From Streptomyces sp. NBC_01478 (GTDB lineage Bacteria > Actinomycetota > Actinomycetes > Streptomycetales > Streptomycetaceae): DNA of 64,000 nt. The stretch spans positions 1,302,001-1,366,000 of the forward strand of contig NZ_CP109444.1 in NCBI RefSeq assembly GCF_036227225.1, given 5' to 3'. Position 1 is the stretch's first letter. Each line of letters starts with the position of its first letter. This document shows positions 50,901 through 60,254 of this stretch, piece by piece. A program made the translations under genes and the position numbers. The notes beneath the pieces are model-generated. The model saw only the letters and a list, made by a program, of their open reading frames with translations, was not told the DNA's origin and searched no databases.

Positions 50901-52139
50901 ATGTGGGGTGGGCCCATGGACGGGGCCACTGCGCGGGCGCGCCGGGCCGGGTGGCACAGGTCGGCGGTGCTCGCGGCCCTGATGCTGGCGGCCTTCACCT
51001 TCAACACCGCGGAGAACCTGCCGATCGGGCTCCTGGAACTCATCGCCGGGAGTCTGCGGGTCTCCGTGTCGGCGGTCGGGCTGCTGGTCACCGGTTACGG
51101 CGTGACCGTCGCCGTCGCCTCCGTGCCGCTCGCCCACGTCATGCGGGGTGTGGCCCGACGCCATGTGCTCACGACACTGCTGGCGGCGCTGATCGTGTCG
51201 AGTGTGGTGGCGGCGCTGGCGACTTCGTACTGGCTGCTCCTCGCGGCGCGGTTGCTGACCGCGCTGGCCCAGGCGTTGTTCTGGGCGGTGATGGGACCGG
51301 TGGCGGTGGGTCTGTTCGCGCCCGAGGTCCGTGGGCGGGTGCTCGGGGCGTTGTCCGTCGCCGGTTCGCCGGCGCTCGTGCTCGGTATGCCCGCCGGTAC
51401 CTGGCTGGGGCGCCGCGAGGGCTGGCCCGTGCCGATCGCCGTCCCGGCGGCCCTCGGGCTCGCGTCCCTGGTGACGATCGCCGTACTCCTGCCGACCTCG
51501 CGTCCGCACGAGGAGCAGGCCGCCTACGGCACCTGTCCCGACGCCCGTCGGTTCGCGACCGTACTGGCGGCCGGGACGCTGTCCGCCACCGGGGCGTTCG
51601 CGGGGTTCACGTACGTCGTGAAGTTCCTCGGCGACGTGAGCGGCTTCGAACAGACCACCGTCGGCGTCCTGTTGGTGGTCTTCGGCGGTGCGTGTCTGGC
51701 CGGGGTGACCGTCACCGGGGCGGTACTGGACCGCTTCCCGCAGGCGGCGCTGAGTACCGCCGTCGCCGTCCAGGCGGCCGGCATGCTCGGCCTGTACGCG
51801 GCCGGCACGGACCCGGTGGCGGCAGTGGTGTTCCTGGCGTTCATGGGCGGTGCGCTCGGGCCGGTGTTCATGACCGCCCAGAACGCGATGCTCCAGTGCG
51901 CACCGGGCCGCACGGACCTCGCCCTCGCGGCCAACTCCGGTGCCTACAACGCCGGTATCGCGGCGGGCGCCGCGCTGGGCGGACTCGTCCTGCGGCTCGC
52001 CAAGGTACGGGGGACGTTTCTCGCCGGCGGGCTGCTCACGGCCGGAGCGTGCGCGGTGCTGCTTGGCGCGCGGGTGCTGCGTCGTCAGTCAAGTCCCTTC
52101 GAGCAGGCCCGAGTTGACGAGACCGAACCGGCTAACTGA
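50901..52139 (+). CDS. MFS drug exporter (Cmx/CmrA-like)
   Basis: A 412-residue 12-helix transporter of the same group as that at 34981. SAVLAALMLAAFTFNTAENLPIGLLELIAGSLRVS carries the ENLPIGLL motif of chloramphenicol-type DHA12 pumps, and VSAVGLLVTGYGVTVAVASVPLAHVMRGVARR the second. It probably exports a drug or a metabolite. The start is uncertain: ATG at 50901 (GGTGAG) or ATG at 50916. The LysR gene on the other side of its 3' end is convergent, so the link to it is weak. Confidence 0.87.
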   Translation: MWGGPMDGATARARRAGWHRSAVLAALMLAAFTFNTAENLPIGLLELIAGSLRVSVSAVGLLVTGYGVTVAVASVPLAHVMRGVARRHVLTTLLAALIVSSVVAALATSYWLLLAARLLTALAQALFWAVMGPVAVGLFAPEVRGRVLGALSVAGSPALVLGMPAGTWLGRREGWPVPIAVPAALGLASLVTIAVLLPTSRPHEEQAAYGTCPDARRFATVLAAGTLSATGAFAGFTYVVKFLGDVSGFEQTTVGVLLVVFGGACLAGVTVTGAVLDRFPQAALSTAVAVQAAGMLGLYAAGTDPVAAVVFLAFMGGALGPVFMTAQNAMLQCAPGRTDLALAANSGAYNAGIAAGAALGGLVLRLAKVRGTFLAGGLLTAGACAVLLGARVLRRQSSPFEQARVDETEPAN

Positions 52140-52190
52140 CCAACATCCGCCAGGAGACACCGAGTCGGGACCACGAGCGAGCCGACCGGC

Positions 52191-53132
52191 TCACTCCTCC
52201 GCCGGCGCCGCACTCGGGCTGTAGGCGTCCAGGGCAGCGAGCCGGAGGGCCGCCGCCACCCGGGTCATCGCTTCGGTCGGCGGGTGTGGAAGGCGGGCCA
52301 GCAGGAGGCGGCGTTGTTCCTGGGGACCGCCGCGGACCGGCAGGACGCGCACGCCCGGCGGGACGGCGGGGGCCAGGGACGCGGGCACCGTGGTCAAGCC
52401 GCAGCCCGCCGCTACGAGGTGGAGCTTGGCCAGCCAGTCGCGGGCGGTGTGGGCGATCTCGGGGCGCTCGTCCAACCCGGGCCACACGCCCATGAGCCGG
52501 TCCTCGCCGGAGGAGGAACTCGCGATCCAGCGCTGCCCGCGCAGGTCGGCCACGTCGACGTAGTCGCCGCGGGCGAGTGGATGCGTGGCGGGCACCGCGA
52601 GGCACAGCGGGCGCTCGGTGAGCGTGCGCAGCACCAGCGGCGGCGATTCGGTGTCCGGCGGCCGGAAGGGGGGTGCCGAGGCCAGCAGGGCGAGGTCGAG
52701 GCTGCCGGCCCGCAGGGCGCGTACCAGGGCCGGGGTGCCGCCCTCCCGGCTGACGACGCGCAGGTCGGGGTCGCTGCGGCGCAGGGCGAGCAGGACGCGT
52801 GGCAGCAGGGCGGCTCCGGCGCTGGGCAGCCAGCCCAGGCGGACGGTCGCGCCCTCGGTGGGCAGCCCGGACAGTTCGCGGGCGGTGGTGTCGATCTCGT
52901 CGAGCACGACCGTCGCCCTGCGCATGACGATGCGGCCGGCCGGGGTCAGCCGTACGCCGTCGCGGCGCCGTTCCAGCAGTTCCGCGCCCGCGGCCCGTTC
53001 GATCGCGGCGATCTGCCGGGACACCGCCGACTGGGTGTAGCCCAGTGACGCGGCGGCGGCCGTGAAGGTCCCCTGTTCGGCGACCGCGCGGAGGACGCGC
53101 AGCGCGGTGAGTGACACATCGGTGAAGTCCAT
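52191..53132 (-). CDS. LysR-family regulator
   Basis: A 313-residue LysR protein. DVSLTALRVLRAVAEQGTFTAAAASLGYTQSAVSRQIAAIERAAGAELLER is the DNA-binding domain, and the effector half starts VRLGWLPSAGAALLPRVLLALRR. The ATG at 53132 matches the LysR start, without a clear ribosome site. The longer ORF (to 54110) covers the divergent SDR gene and is rejected. Back to back with that SDR (72-base gap), it probably controls it. The C-terminal part is standard. Confidence 0.9.
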   Translation of the reverse strand: MDFTDVSLTALRVLRAVAEQGTFTAAAASLGYTQSAVSRQIAAIERAAGAELLERRRDGVRLTPAGRIVMRRATVVLDEIDTTARELSGLPTEGATVRLGWLPSAGAALLPRVLLALRRSDPDLRVVSREGGTPALVRALRAGSLDLALLASAPPFRPPDTESPPLVLRTLTERPLCLAVPATHPLARGDYVDVADLRGQRWIASSSSGEDRLMGVWPGLDERPEIAHTARDWLAKLHLVAAGCGLTTVPASLAPAVPPGVRVLPVRGGPQEQRRLLLARLPHPPTEAMTRVAAALRLAALDAYSPSAAPAEE

Positions 53133-53204
53133 GACGATCACGCATGCTAGCGGTGCGCAACTCTCGTTGGACGCATGGACGTGATCGTTCCTACCGTGGC
53201 AGAC

Positions 53205-54092
53205 ATGAACGCTCCACGCATCGCCCTCGTCACGGGCGCCAACCAGGGACTCGGCCGCGCCCTCGTCGAGGGACTGGCGGCCCGCATGGGCCCCGACGAC
53301 ACGGTCCTGCTCACCGGCCGCGACGAGCGGCGGGTCACCGACGCGGCCCGCGAGGTGGCGAGCCTGCCCGGCACACGCAGCCGGGTGGAGGGCCGGGTCC
53401 TCGACGTCACCGACACCGACACCATCGCCCACCTCGCCGACGAGCTCCGGCGGCGCTACGGCGGGGTCGACATCGTGATCTCCAACGCCGTGACCCGGAT
53501 GCTCCCCGGGGAGTCGCAGGCCGAGCGCGCCGACGAGTTCATCGACGTCTCCAACACCGCCACCCACGCGATGCTGCGCTCCTTCGGTCCCGTGCTGCGC
53601 CCGGGCGGCCGGTTCCTCGTCGTGGCCAGCAGTCTCGGCACCCTCGGTCATCTCGACCCCGCCCTGCACGACCTGTTCGACGGCGCGGGCCTGGCCCAGG
53701 TCGAGTACGCCGTCGAGTCCTGGCGCAGCGCCGTCCACCACCGGACCACGGCCGAGGCGGGCTGGCCGCTCTGGCTGAACGTACCCTCGAAGGTAGCCCA
53801 GGTCGCCGCCGTCCGCGCGGTCGCCGCGGAACGCCGCCGGGACGACCTCGCAAGCGACACCCTGATCGCGTCCGTGTGCCCCGGCATGGTGGACACGGCC
53901 ACCTCTCGCCCCTGGTTCGAGGACTTCAGCCAGGCCAGGTCCCCGGCCGAGGCCGCCGTCGCCGTGCTCGACCTCGTCTTCGCCGAGCGGGTCGATCCCG
54001 CGCTCTACGGCGAGCTGGTGCGCTTCGGCGCGGCCCTGGACTGGCACTCCGGCAAACCGCTGGTCGAACAGGACCTGAAGCTCACCCCCTGA
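53205..54092 (+). CDS. Short-chain dehydrogenase/reductase lacking the usual catalytic Tyr
   Basis: A 295-residue SDR. RIALVTGANQGLGRALVEGLAA is the Gly-rich nucleotide loop, LDVTDTDTIAHL and VISNAVTRM (the NNAG position) follow, and VVASSLGTLG holds the catalytic Ser. At the YxxxK site the sequence reads LNVPSKVAQ: Lys is kept but Tyr is replaced by Asn. A different Tyr (QVEYAV) is nearby in sequence. It may be non-catalytic or use another residue. The ATG at 53205 is preferred; it has a TACCGT element 7-8 bases upstream and may be leaderless. Divergent from a LysR gene. Confidence 0.82.
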   Translation: MNAPRIALVTGANQGLGRALVEGLAARMGPDDTVLLTGRDERRVTDAAREVASLPGTRSRVEGRVLDVTDTDTIAHLADELRRRYGGVDIVISNAVTRMLPGESQAERADEFIDVSNTATHAMLRSFGPVLRPGGRFLVVASSLGTLGHLDPALHDLFDGAGLAQVEYAVESWRSAVHHRTTAEAGWPLWLNVPSKVAQVAAVRAVAAERRRDDLASDTLIASVCPGMVDTATSRPWFEDFSQARSPAEAAVAVLDLVFAERVDPALYGELVRFGAALDWHSGKPLVEQDLKLTP

Positions 54093-54130
54093 CCACGGCA
54101 CCACCAGCACGGCGCGGCCCGGTGACGGCT

Positions 54131-54177
54131 CCGGCCGCGCCGCCCTCCGGTGTGAGCCGGAGGACGGGCGCGGCCGG
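54131..54177. terminator. Bidirectional terminator between SDR and M4 protease genes
   Basis: A long GC hairpin: an 11-base outer stem (CCGGCCGCGCC) and a 7-base inner stem (CCTCCGG) with a small internal mismatch, loop TGTGAG. It lies in the 120-base gap between convergent genes. Confidence 0.8.
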
Positions 54178-54212
54178 GACCGTCATGGACGGTCAGTCAC
54201 GCGGGCTGCGCG

Positions 54213-56492
54213 TCAGGGAGTCAACTGCCACTGCTCGATGTAGCCGACGTCCAGCGCCGCGCGGTCCTGCACCCTCAACTTCCAGGTACCGGTGACCGGT
54301 TGGGCGGAGGCGTCGACGGTGAAGGTCTGGTCGACGTTGTCGGCGGAGCCGCCGGAGCGGTTCAGCAGGGAGTAGACGGTGCCGTTCGGGCCCACGAGGT
54401 CGACGGTCAGGTCGCCCCGGTAGGTGTGGACGATCTTGACGTAGACCTGAGTGGTTGCGGAGGCGTTGCCGTCGCGGCCGGTGACCGTGATCGGGGACTC
54501 CACGGCGGCTGCGTTGTCGGGGATGTCCACCCGGCTGCTGTTGGCGTAGATGTTCGCCACCCGCCAGGTGAAGGAGACCGTGGCGCTCGCGCCGGTGTCG
54601 TCGGTGACGGTCACCGTGACGTCACTGCTCCCGAGGGTGGTCGGGATGCCGGAGATCAGGCCGGTGCTGTCGATGGAGAGTCCGTCGGGCAGTCCCGTGG
54701 CCGAATAGGTCAGCCCCGCACCGGAGTTGGTGGTGTACGCGCTCGTCTGCAGGGACACGGACTGTCCGACTCCGCTGATCTGGCCGGAGATCGGGGCCAC
54801 GTTGACGCCGAGCGCGATACGGCTGCCGACGTTGATCGCCGCCCACGCGTCGGCCACGGCGAGGTACGTGGGGCTGTACGCGCCGAAGAGGTCCGCGGCG
54901 GCCTGGAGGGTCGCGGTGCGGGCACCGGCGTAGTTGGTGGACGAGGTCATGTACGTGGTGAGCGCCCGGTACCAGACCTTCTGGGCGTTGTCGATGCCGA
55001 TCCCGGCGACGGGCACGCCGTCGGAGGTGGGGCTGTCGTAGGCGACGCCGTTGACGGTCTTCGCGCCGCTGCCCTCGGACAGCAGGTAGAAGAGGTGGTT
55101 CGCCGGGCCCGAGGAGTAGTGGACGTCGACGCTGCCCAGCGTCGAGCTCCAGTAGTCGCGGGACGCACCGTCCTTTGAGGGCTTGTCCATGTAACGCAGC
55201 GGTGTGCCGTTGCCGTTGATGTCGATCTTCTCGCCGACCAGGTAGTCGGGGACGTCGGCCGGCAGGTTCTCGTGGAACTCCACCGCGGCGGCGAAGATGT
55301 CCGAGGTGGCCTCGTTCAGGCCGCCCGACTCACCGGAGTAGGTGAGGCCGGCGGTCGCCGCCGTCACACCGTGACTCATCTCGTGCGCGGCCACGTCCAG
55401 CGCCGTCAGCGGGTGCGTGTTGCCCGAGCCGTCGCCGTAGGTCATGCAGAAGCAGGTGTCCGACCAGAACGCGTTGACGTAGTTGTTGCCGTAGTGGGCC
55501 CGGCTGTAGGCGGCCACGCCGTCGTTGCGTATGCCGCTGCGGCCGAAGACGTCCTTGTAGTAGTCCCAGGTGGCCGCGGCGCCGAACGCGACGTCCACGC
55601 CGGCGGTCTGACGGTTGGTCGCCGTCCCGTCGCCCCAGACATCGTTGTCATCCGTAAACAGAGTGCCGGTGCCCGACGTGCCCTGGTTCAGGTCGTAGGT
55701 CTTGTGTCCGGCGCGGTCGCCGTCGACGAGTTGGTACGTCGATGTCGCCGCGTCGAGCGTGGTGCTGAGCGGGATCGTTCCGTTGAACTGGCCGGTGCCG
55801 GTGCCCGTTTCGATGCCCTGGTACTGGAAGACGGCCTTGCCCGAGTCGGCGTCGGTGATCACATGGAGTTCGCTGGGCGTTCCGTCGTCCTGGAAGCCGC
55901 CGACCACCGCCTCCCAGGCGAGGACGGGCTTGGCTCCGGCGGCCCAGACGACGAGCCGCGGGGTGCCGTCGAGCTTGGCCTCCTCGCCGCCCTTCTTGGC
56001 CGCGGCCACCAGCGCCTTGGCCTTCACCGTCGCCGACGACACGTTCGGGGTGATGTCCGGCAGCGCCAGGGCGGCCTTCGCGGCCTTCGTCACCGTGAGC
56101 CGGCCGCTCTTGGCGTGCACGACCAGGTCGCCGCCCAGGACGGGCAGTCCGTCGTACGTCCGCTCGTAGCGGGTGTGGGTGGTGCCGTCGGCGTCCTGCG
56201 TGACGTCCTTGACGACGAGCTTCTCCTTGGCCCCGAGGCCGAGGGTCTTCGCCGTGCTCCGCACGGCCGCGCCCGCACTCTTGAGGAGGGCTGCGTGCTT
56301 CGCCGGGGACAGCGCGGCCGGGGCCGCTCCGGCCCGCGGGGCGGCCAGGATCTTCGCGGGGGCGGTGTGGCCGCCGGGGGCGGCGGAGGCGGCGCCGGTC
56401 TGCATTCCGGCGGCCAGCAGGGTGCCGACCGCGGTGAGCACGAGGGCGGCGGTGTATCTGGGGTGGTGCGGATAACGGTCATGCCGGGTCAA
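54213..56492 (-). CDS. Secreted M4 (thermolysin-type) metalloprotease with PIG-like and P domains
   Basis: A 759-residue exported protease. Signal peptide (YTAALVLTAVGTLLAAGMQTG), then FTP/PepSY propeptide. The catalytic domain has the zinc motif HEMSH at residues 370-374 and the third ligand Glu394 in GLNEATSD. A putative Ig-like domain (GLPDGLSIDSTGLISGIPTT) and a C-terminal P/homo-B domain (TYRGDLTVDLVGPNGTVYSLLN) follow. It should degrade proteins outside the cell after self-processing. The start is TTG at 56492 with AAGGAG 6 bases upstream; the longer ORF has no ribosome site. Upstream bases to 57030 hold its promoter. Confidence 0.93.
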   Translation of the reverse strand: MTRHDRYPHHPRYTAALVLTAVGTLLAAGMQTGAASAAPGGHTAPAKILAAPRAGAAPAALSPAKHAALLKSAGAAVRSTAKTLGLGAKEKLVVKDVTQDADGTTHTRYERTYDGLPVLGGDLVVHAKSGRLTVTKAAKAALALPDITPNVSSATVKAKALVAAAKKGGEEAKLDGTPRLVVWAAGAKPVLAWEAVVGGFQDDGTPSELHVITDADSGKAVFQYQGIETGTGTGQFNGTIPLSTTLDAATSTYQLVDGDRAGHKTYDLNQGTSGTGTLFTDDNDVWGDGTATNRQTAGVDVAFGAAATWDYYKDVFGRSGIRNDGVAAYSRAHYGNNYVNAFWSDTCFCMTYGDGSGNTHPLTALDVAAHEMSHGVTAATAGLTYSGESGGLNEATSDIFAAAVEFHENLPADVPDYLVGEKIDINGNGTPLRYMDKPSKDGASRDYWSSTLGSVDVHYSSGPANHLFYLLSEGSGAKTVNGVAYDSPTSDGVPVAGIGIDNAQKVWYRALTTYMTSSTNYAGARTATLQAAADLFGAYSPTYLAVADAWAAINVGSRIALGVNVAPISGQISGVGQSVSLQTSAYTTNSGAGLTYSATGLPDGLSIDSTGLISGIPTTLGSSDVTVTVTDDTGASATVSFTWRVANIYANSSRVDIPDNAAAVESPITVTGRDGNASATTQVYVKIVHTYRGDLTVDLVGPNGTVYSLLNRSGGSADNVDQTFTVDASAQPVTGTWKLRVQDRAALDVGYIEQWQLTP

Positions 56493-57030
56493 GGCGTTCT
56501 CCTTATGTGGGGTGGTCGGACTCTGTGGAGTCCTGGAGAGCGGGTCGGGCCGGGGTACGGCCGTCCGGCGGAGCGCGGGTGTGAGGAGGAAGGGTGAGGA
56601 GGAAGTGAACGCTCGGTGAGCGTGGTGCACAGCAGATTGGCATCACGTCCACAGAATTGTCATGGCTATAACAAAGCAACGGCTCAAAATGGCCGTTGCG
56701 TACTGCGGATCACTCGCCTGAGCGACGCTTTTCGGCCGCACGCCGGGCGTCGGCGCGAGGTGCGAACACCGGGCCGTCGAACAGGTGGTTGAATGACGGG
56801 TCCGAGGGGTAATAAATCCCTCAACTCGCGTACGGCGTATACGACTTGCCCCACCGGGACGGTTGCGCCACGAGCACGGCACAAACCGCCCGTGAAGACG
56901 CTGGCATATGCCAGAAGCACCACCGGATCGGGTGTTGCCAAATCCCTTACAGGGCGTCGCAGCCTGTGCGACAGTCGTAACCGGTCCCTCCATCCGCCTT
57001 GGTCGTACCGTCCCCGCATCGGAGTGCGTC
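56493..57030. promoter_or_regulatory. 538-base divergent promoter region of protease and SpoIIE-type phosphatase
   Basis: No convincing gene. Two symmetric sites stand out: a perfect hairpin-type dyad GCAACGGC-N8-GCCGTTGC at 56676-56699, near the protease, and a perfect 14-bp palindrome CTGGCATATGCCAG at 56901-56914, 117 bases before the phosphatase start. The bases around the first (56640-56700) are AT-rich, as in promoters. No -35/-10 pair could be assigned with confidence. Confidence 0.5.
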
Positions 57031-58458
57031 ATGCCGTCCCATCTCTCTGCGGACCGCCCCGCCGCCCAGCCGCCCACGCGCGGCTCGGTCGACGCGCTGA
57101 TATCGCAGGCGCGGCGGCTCATGGGCGACGTGGACGCCGTACGGCGGGACGCGCAGCACGACGGTTCGGACCCGCGGGAGCGGTGGCAGCGCGCGCTGTG
57201 CGAGCTGGCGCTGCATCAACTCAACGACCTGGACGAGCACTTGGCCCAGTTGCGGGACGGCCCGCCGCCCGTACCGGCCGCGGTGGAAGCGCCGCCCTCC
57301 GCACCTGCCGCAGCGGAAGCGCCCCGGGACGACTCGCTGCTCAGCCGGGTCGGCAGCGCCGAGTGGAATCTGCTGACGGACGGGGCCAGTTGGTCCGGGG
57401 AGCTGTATCAGATCCTCGGCCGTGACCCGGCCGCTCCCCCGCTCACCCTCGACGAACTGCCGTCCCTGGTCCTCGACGAGGACCGGCCGAGCCTGACCGC
57501 GATGGTCACGGACTGCCTGATCGACGCCAAGCCCATCGACGGCGAGTTCCGCATCGTACGGCCCGACGGCGCCGTACGGACCGTGCACATGATGGGCGAG
57601 CCCGTGCTCGACGCCGACGGTGGCACCGCCTCGATGTGGGCCGTGCTGCGGGACGTCAGCGAACTGCGCCGCAGCCAGCGGACGGTGAGCGAGACCCGTG
57701 ACTCGCTGCAGCTCCACCGGCACCACGCGCAGACCGAGCGCCGGCTCGCGGTCGAGCTGCAGGAGGCCGTGCTGCCGCCGTGGCGCGGCTCCCTGCGGCT
57801 CCCGCACCAGGGGCCGGAGACACTGGACCTGGCCGCCCGCTATCTGCCCTCCTCCACCAGTGCGTTGATCGGCGGCGACTGGTACGACGCGCTCCAACTC
57901 TCTGACGGGGCAACGCTGTTGAGCGTCGGCGACCTCACCGGACACGGTGTCGCCGTCACCTCGGGCATGGCGATGCTGCTCGGCGCGCTGCGCGGTATGG
58001 CGATGGCGGGCACCGAGCCCGGTCAACTGATGTCCTGGCTCAACCAGTTACTGGACGCCACCGTGCAACCGGCCCTGGGCAGCGCGGTGTGCTGCCGCTA
58101 CCGGCCCGAGACCCGCACCCTGGCGTGGGCGCAGGCAGGACACCCCGCCCCGTTGCTGTACCGCGACGGGACGGGGCGCGTGCTGAGCGCACCGGACGGC
58201 GTGCTGCTCGGCGCCACCTCGGGAGCGGCCTACGGACAGGCCGAGGAGACCCTGGAGCCGGGCGACGTACTCCTGTTGCACACGGACGGACTGGTGCCCG
58301 GGCGCGGCGGAGAGGCCGCCGTGGACCAACTCCTCGGCCTGGCCCCGCGATTCGGCGAGGCGCGCACCGCACAGGACTGTGTGCGCATGGTCGTGGAGGA
58401 GTTCGGCGACACCGAGCGCGCGGACGACGCGTGCGTGCTCGTCGCCAGGACCACCTAG
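57031..58458 (+). CDS. PAS-domain SpoIIE-type PP2C phosphatase, with a TTA codon
   Basis: A 475-residue serine phosphatase. The N-terminal helical region (VDALISQARRLMGDVDAVRR) leads to a PAS-like sensor (NLLTDGASWSGELYQILGRD... GEFRIVRPDGAVRTVHMMGEP). A coiled-coil linker (ELRRSQRTVSETRDSLQLHRHH) joins the SpoIIE domain, with GGDWYDA at 281-287, GDLTGHGVAVTSGMAMLLG and LLLHTDGLVPGRGG; Asp283 and Asp286 are metal ligands. It probably dephosphorylates an anti-anti-sigma factor. Codon 340 is TTA (58048-58050), so translation may need the bldA tRNA. The ATG at 57031 has GGAG 6 bases upstream. Confidence 0.9.
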   Translation: MPSHLSADRPAAQPPTRGSVDALISQARRLMGDVDAVRRDAQHDGSDPRERWQRALCELALHQLNDLDEHLAQLRDGPPPVPAAVEAPPSAPAAAEAPRDDSLLSRVGSAEWNLLTDGASWSGELYQILGRDPAAPPLTLDELPSLVLDEDRPSLTAMVTDCLIDAKPIDGEFRIVRPDGAVRTVHMMGEPVLDADGGTASMWAVLRDVSELRRSQRTVSETRDSLQLHRHHAQTERRLAVELQEAVLPPWRGSLRLPHQGPETLDLAARYLPSSTSALIGGDWYDALQLSDGATLLSVGDLTGHGVAVTSGMAMLLGALRGMAMAGTEPGQLMSWLNQLLDATVQPALGSAVCCRYRPETRTLAWAQAGHPAPLLYRDGTGRVLSAPDGVLLGATSGAAYGQAEETLEPGDVLLLHTDGLVPGRGGEAAVDQLLGLAPRFGEARTAQDCVRMVVEEFGDTERADDACVLVARTT

Positions 58459-58459
58459 A

Positions 58460-58479
58460 CCGCCAGGAGCTCCTGGCGG
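58460..58479. terminator. Bidirectional terminator after the phosphatase gene
   Basis: A perfect 20-base palindrome, CCGCCAGGAGCTCCTGGCGG, directly after the phosphatase stop and 24 bases from the stop of the convergent NsdA-like gene. Confidence 0.7.
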
Positions 58480-58503
58480 GAGCGGAACAGCGGCACAAAC
58501 CCC

Positions 58504-60012
58504 CTATGCCTGTGCGCTGTTGCCGCCCTTGGCCCTCGGACTCTTCGACTGTGTCTTCGGCAGCGCGAGTTTGATCTCCTCCCGCAGTTCGTGGATCCTC
58601 GGGTAGTCGGAGTACTGGGCGGTGAGCCGGTACATCTCGCGCAGCCGGTCCCAGGTGCGGTGGGAGGAGTTCGTTCCCATCGACGCCAGGGCCAACCGCG
58701 CGTACCTGTCCGCCTGTTCGGGGTCGTCCGCGATGAAGCAGGCGGAGGCCATCGACAGGAAGTCGAAGATCTTCGACCGCTGGCGTCCGTCGACCCGCAG
58801 CGCCAGGGCCTTCTCCGCGAAGTACTGGGCGTGCACGGCCGCTCCCGGCTCGTGCTCGGCCAGGGTGCGGTAGGCCAGGGCCTGCATGCCGTAGAGGTCC
58901 TCCTCCTTGAACGTCTGCATCCAGCTCGGGGCCGGTACGTCGCCGCGGTCGGAGACGAAGAGGTCCTCCGCCTGGCCGAGGGTGCGGCGCATGGCCTGGC
59001 CCTTGCCCATCGACGCCTGTGCCCAGGCCTCGATGGTGTAGAGCATCGCCTGGGTGCGGGGCAGCACCTGGTCGCCCGAACCGGTCTTGGCGAGTTTCAT
59101 GAGATCGAGCGCGTCGTCGGGCCGGCCCAGGTGCACCATCTGGCGAGCCGCCCGGGAGAGCGCCTCCCCGGCACGGGGCCGGTCGCCGCCCTCACGGGCC
59201 GCATGGGCGGCGATGACGAAGTACTTCTGGGCCGTGGGCTCCAGGCCGACGTCGTGCGACATCCAGCCCGCGAGTACGGCGAGATTGGCGGCGACGCCCC
59301 ATAGCCGCCGCTGGAGATGGTCGGGGTGCCGGTAGGCGAGCATGCCGCCCACCTCGTTGAGCTGTCCCACCACAGCCTTGCGCTGCAGCCCGCCGCCGCG
59401 GGCCGCGTCCCAGGCTCGGAACACCTTGACGGACTCCTCCAGTTCGTCGATCTCCTGCGACCCGATGGGGGCGGCCTCGTAGCGGTCGAACCCGGCGGGG
59501 TCGGCGTGCAGGGGATCGTCGAGTCGTGGAGCGTCGGCGGAAAGAGTCGGATCGGAGTGCAGCCATGCGTGCATGGCGCTGCTGAGTGCGGAGCCTGCGG
59601 CGAGCGCGGCGCCCGCGCCCACCAAGCCGCGTCGGTTGAGCATGAGGTCCATTCCCGTGAATTCGGTGAGGACCGCAGCAGTCCGTTCGGGCGCCCACGG
59701 CACACCGTCGGGATGTTCCACACTCCCGTCGTCGGGCCGTTTCCCCGTACGCCCGTGCCGGACCAGACCGAGGTCCTCCATGGTCACGACACGGCCGAGA
59801 CGCTCGGTGAACAGAGCCGCCAGCACCCTCGGCACCGGATCGCGCGGGATCTCTCCCATGTCGATCCAACGCCGTACCCGCGAGGTGTCGGTCGAGAGCT
59901 GAGGGTGGCCCATGGCCGCCGCCTGCCGGTTGACCCGCCGCGCGAGTTCGCCCTTGGACCAGCCGGCCAGGCCGAACAGGTCCGAGAGACGGGAGTTGGG
60001 TTGTCCGTTCAC
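58504..60012 (-). CDS. NsdA-like TPR regulator of development
   Basis: A 502-residue regulator. The N-terminal DNA-binding part has LSDLFGLAGWSKGELARRVNRQAAAMG and DTSRVRRWIDMGEIPRDPVPRVLAALFTERLG, an unusual XRE-like helix-turn-helix. A basic linker follows, and the rest is TPR-like (EKALALRVDGRQRSKIFDFLSMASACF, EQADRYARLALASM). This is the plan of NsdA/NsdB, which repress antibiotic production and aerial growth in Streptomyces. Which paralogue is unknown. The GTG at 60012 (GGGGG upstream) is used, since the longer frame covers upstream DNA. It is convergent with the phosphatase. Confidence 0.87.
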   Translation of the reverse strand: MNGQPNSRLSDLFGLAGWSKGELARRVNRQAAAMGHPQLSTDTSRVRRWIDMGEIPRDPVPRVLAALFTERLGRVVTMEDLGLVRHGRTGKRPDDGSVEHPDGVPWAPERTAAVLTEFTGMDLMLNRRGLVGAGAALAAGSALSSAMHAWLHSDPTLSADAPRLDDPLHADPAGFDRYEAAPIGSQEIDELEESVKVFRAWDAARGGGLQRKAVVGQLNEVGGMLAYRHPDHLQRRLWGVAANLAVLAGWMSHDVGLEPTAQKYFVIAAHAAREGGDRPRAGEALSRAARQMVHLGRPDDALDLMKLAKTGSGDQVLPRTQAMLYTIEAWAQASMGKGQAMRRTLGQAEDLFVSDRGDVPAPSWMQTFKEEDLYGMQALAYRTLAEHEPGAAVHAQYFAEKALALRVDGRQRSKIFDFLSMASACFIADDPEQADRYARLALASMGTNSSHRTWDRLREMYRLTAQYSDYPRIHELREEIKLALPKTQSKSPRAKGGNSAQA

Positions 60013-60254
60013 GTCAAGCCCCCAGGTTCTCGGCTGACTTGAACATAGCCCGGCGCGGGTTGCCGGGCGACTATTCGCCAGGGTTCGCCAGGGTGCGCCA
60101 GATGGTGTGCCACTGCGCATCTGGTGTCAGGTAGGAACGCGCCACCCCGACCCGGTCACCGAGGGACACTCCCCAGGGTGCACCTGCGGAACCGGGCCGG
60201 GAGCGCGCTTGCTTGGACAGGCACTGCAGGCACACGAAGGGATCTGTATCTCCC

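Noticed and set aside
34981..52139. Duplicated MFS genes (34981 and 50901) as a recent duplication
   Set aside because: They belong to the same family but share only general motifs, with different neighbours, so there is no sign of recent copying.
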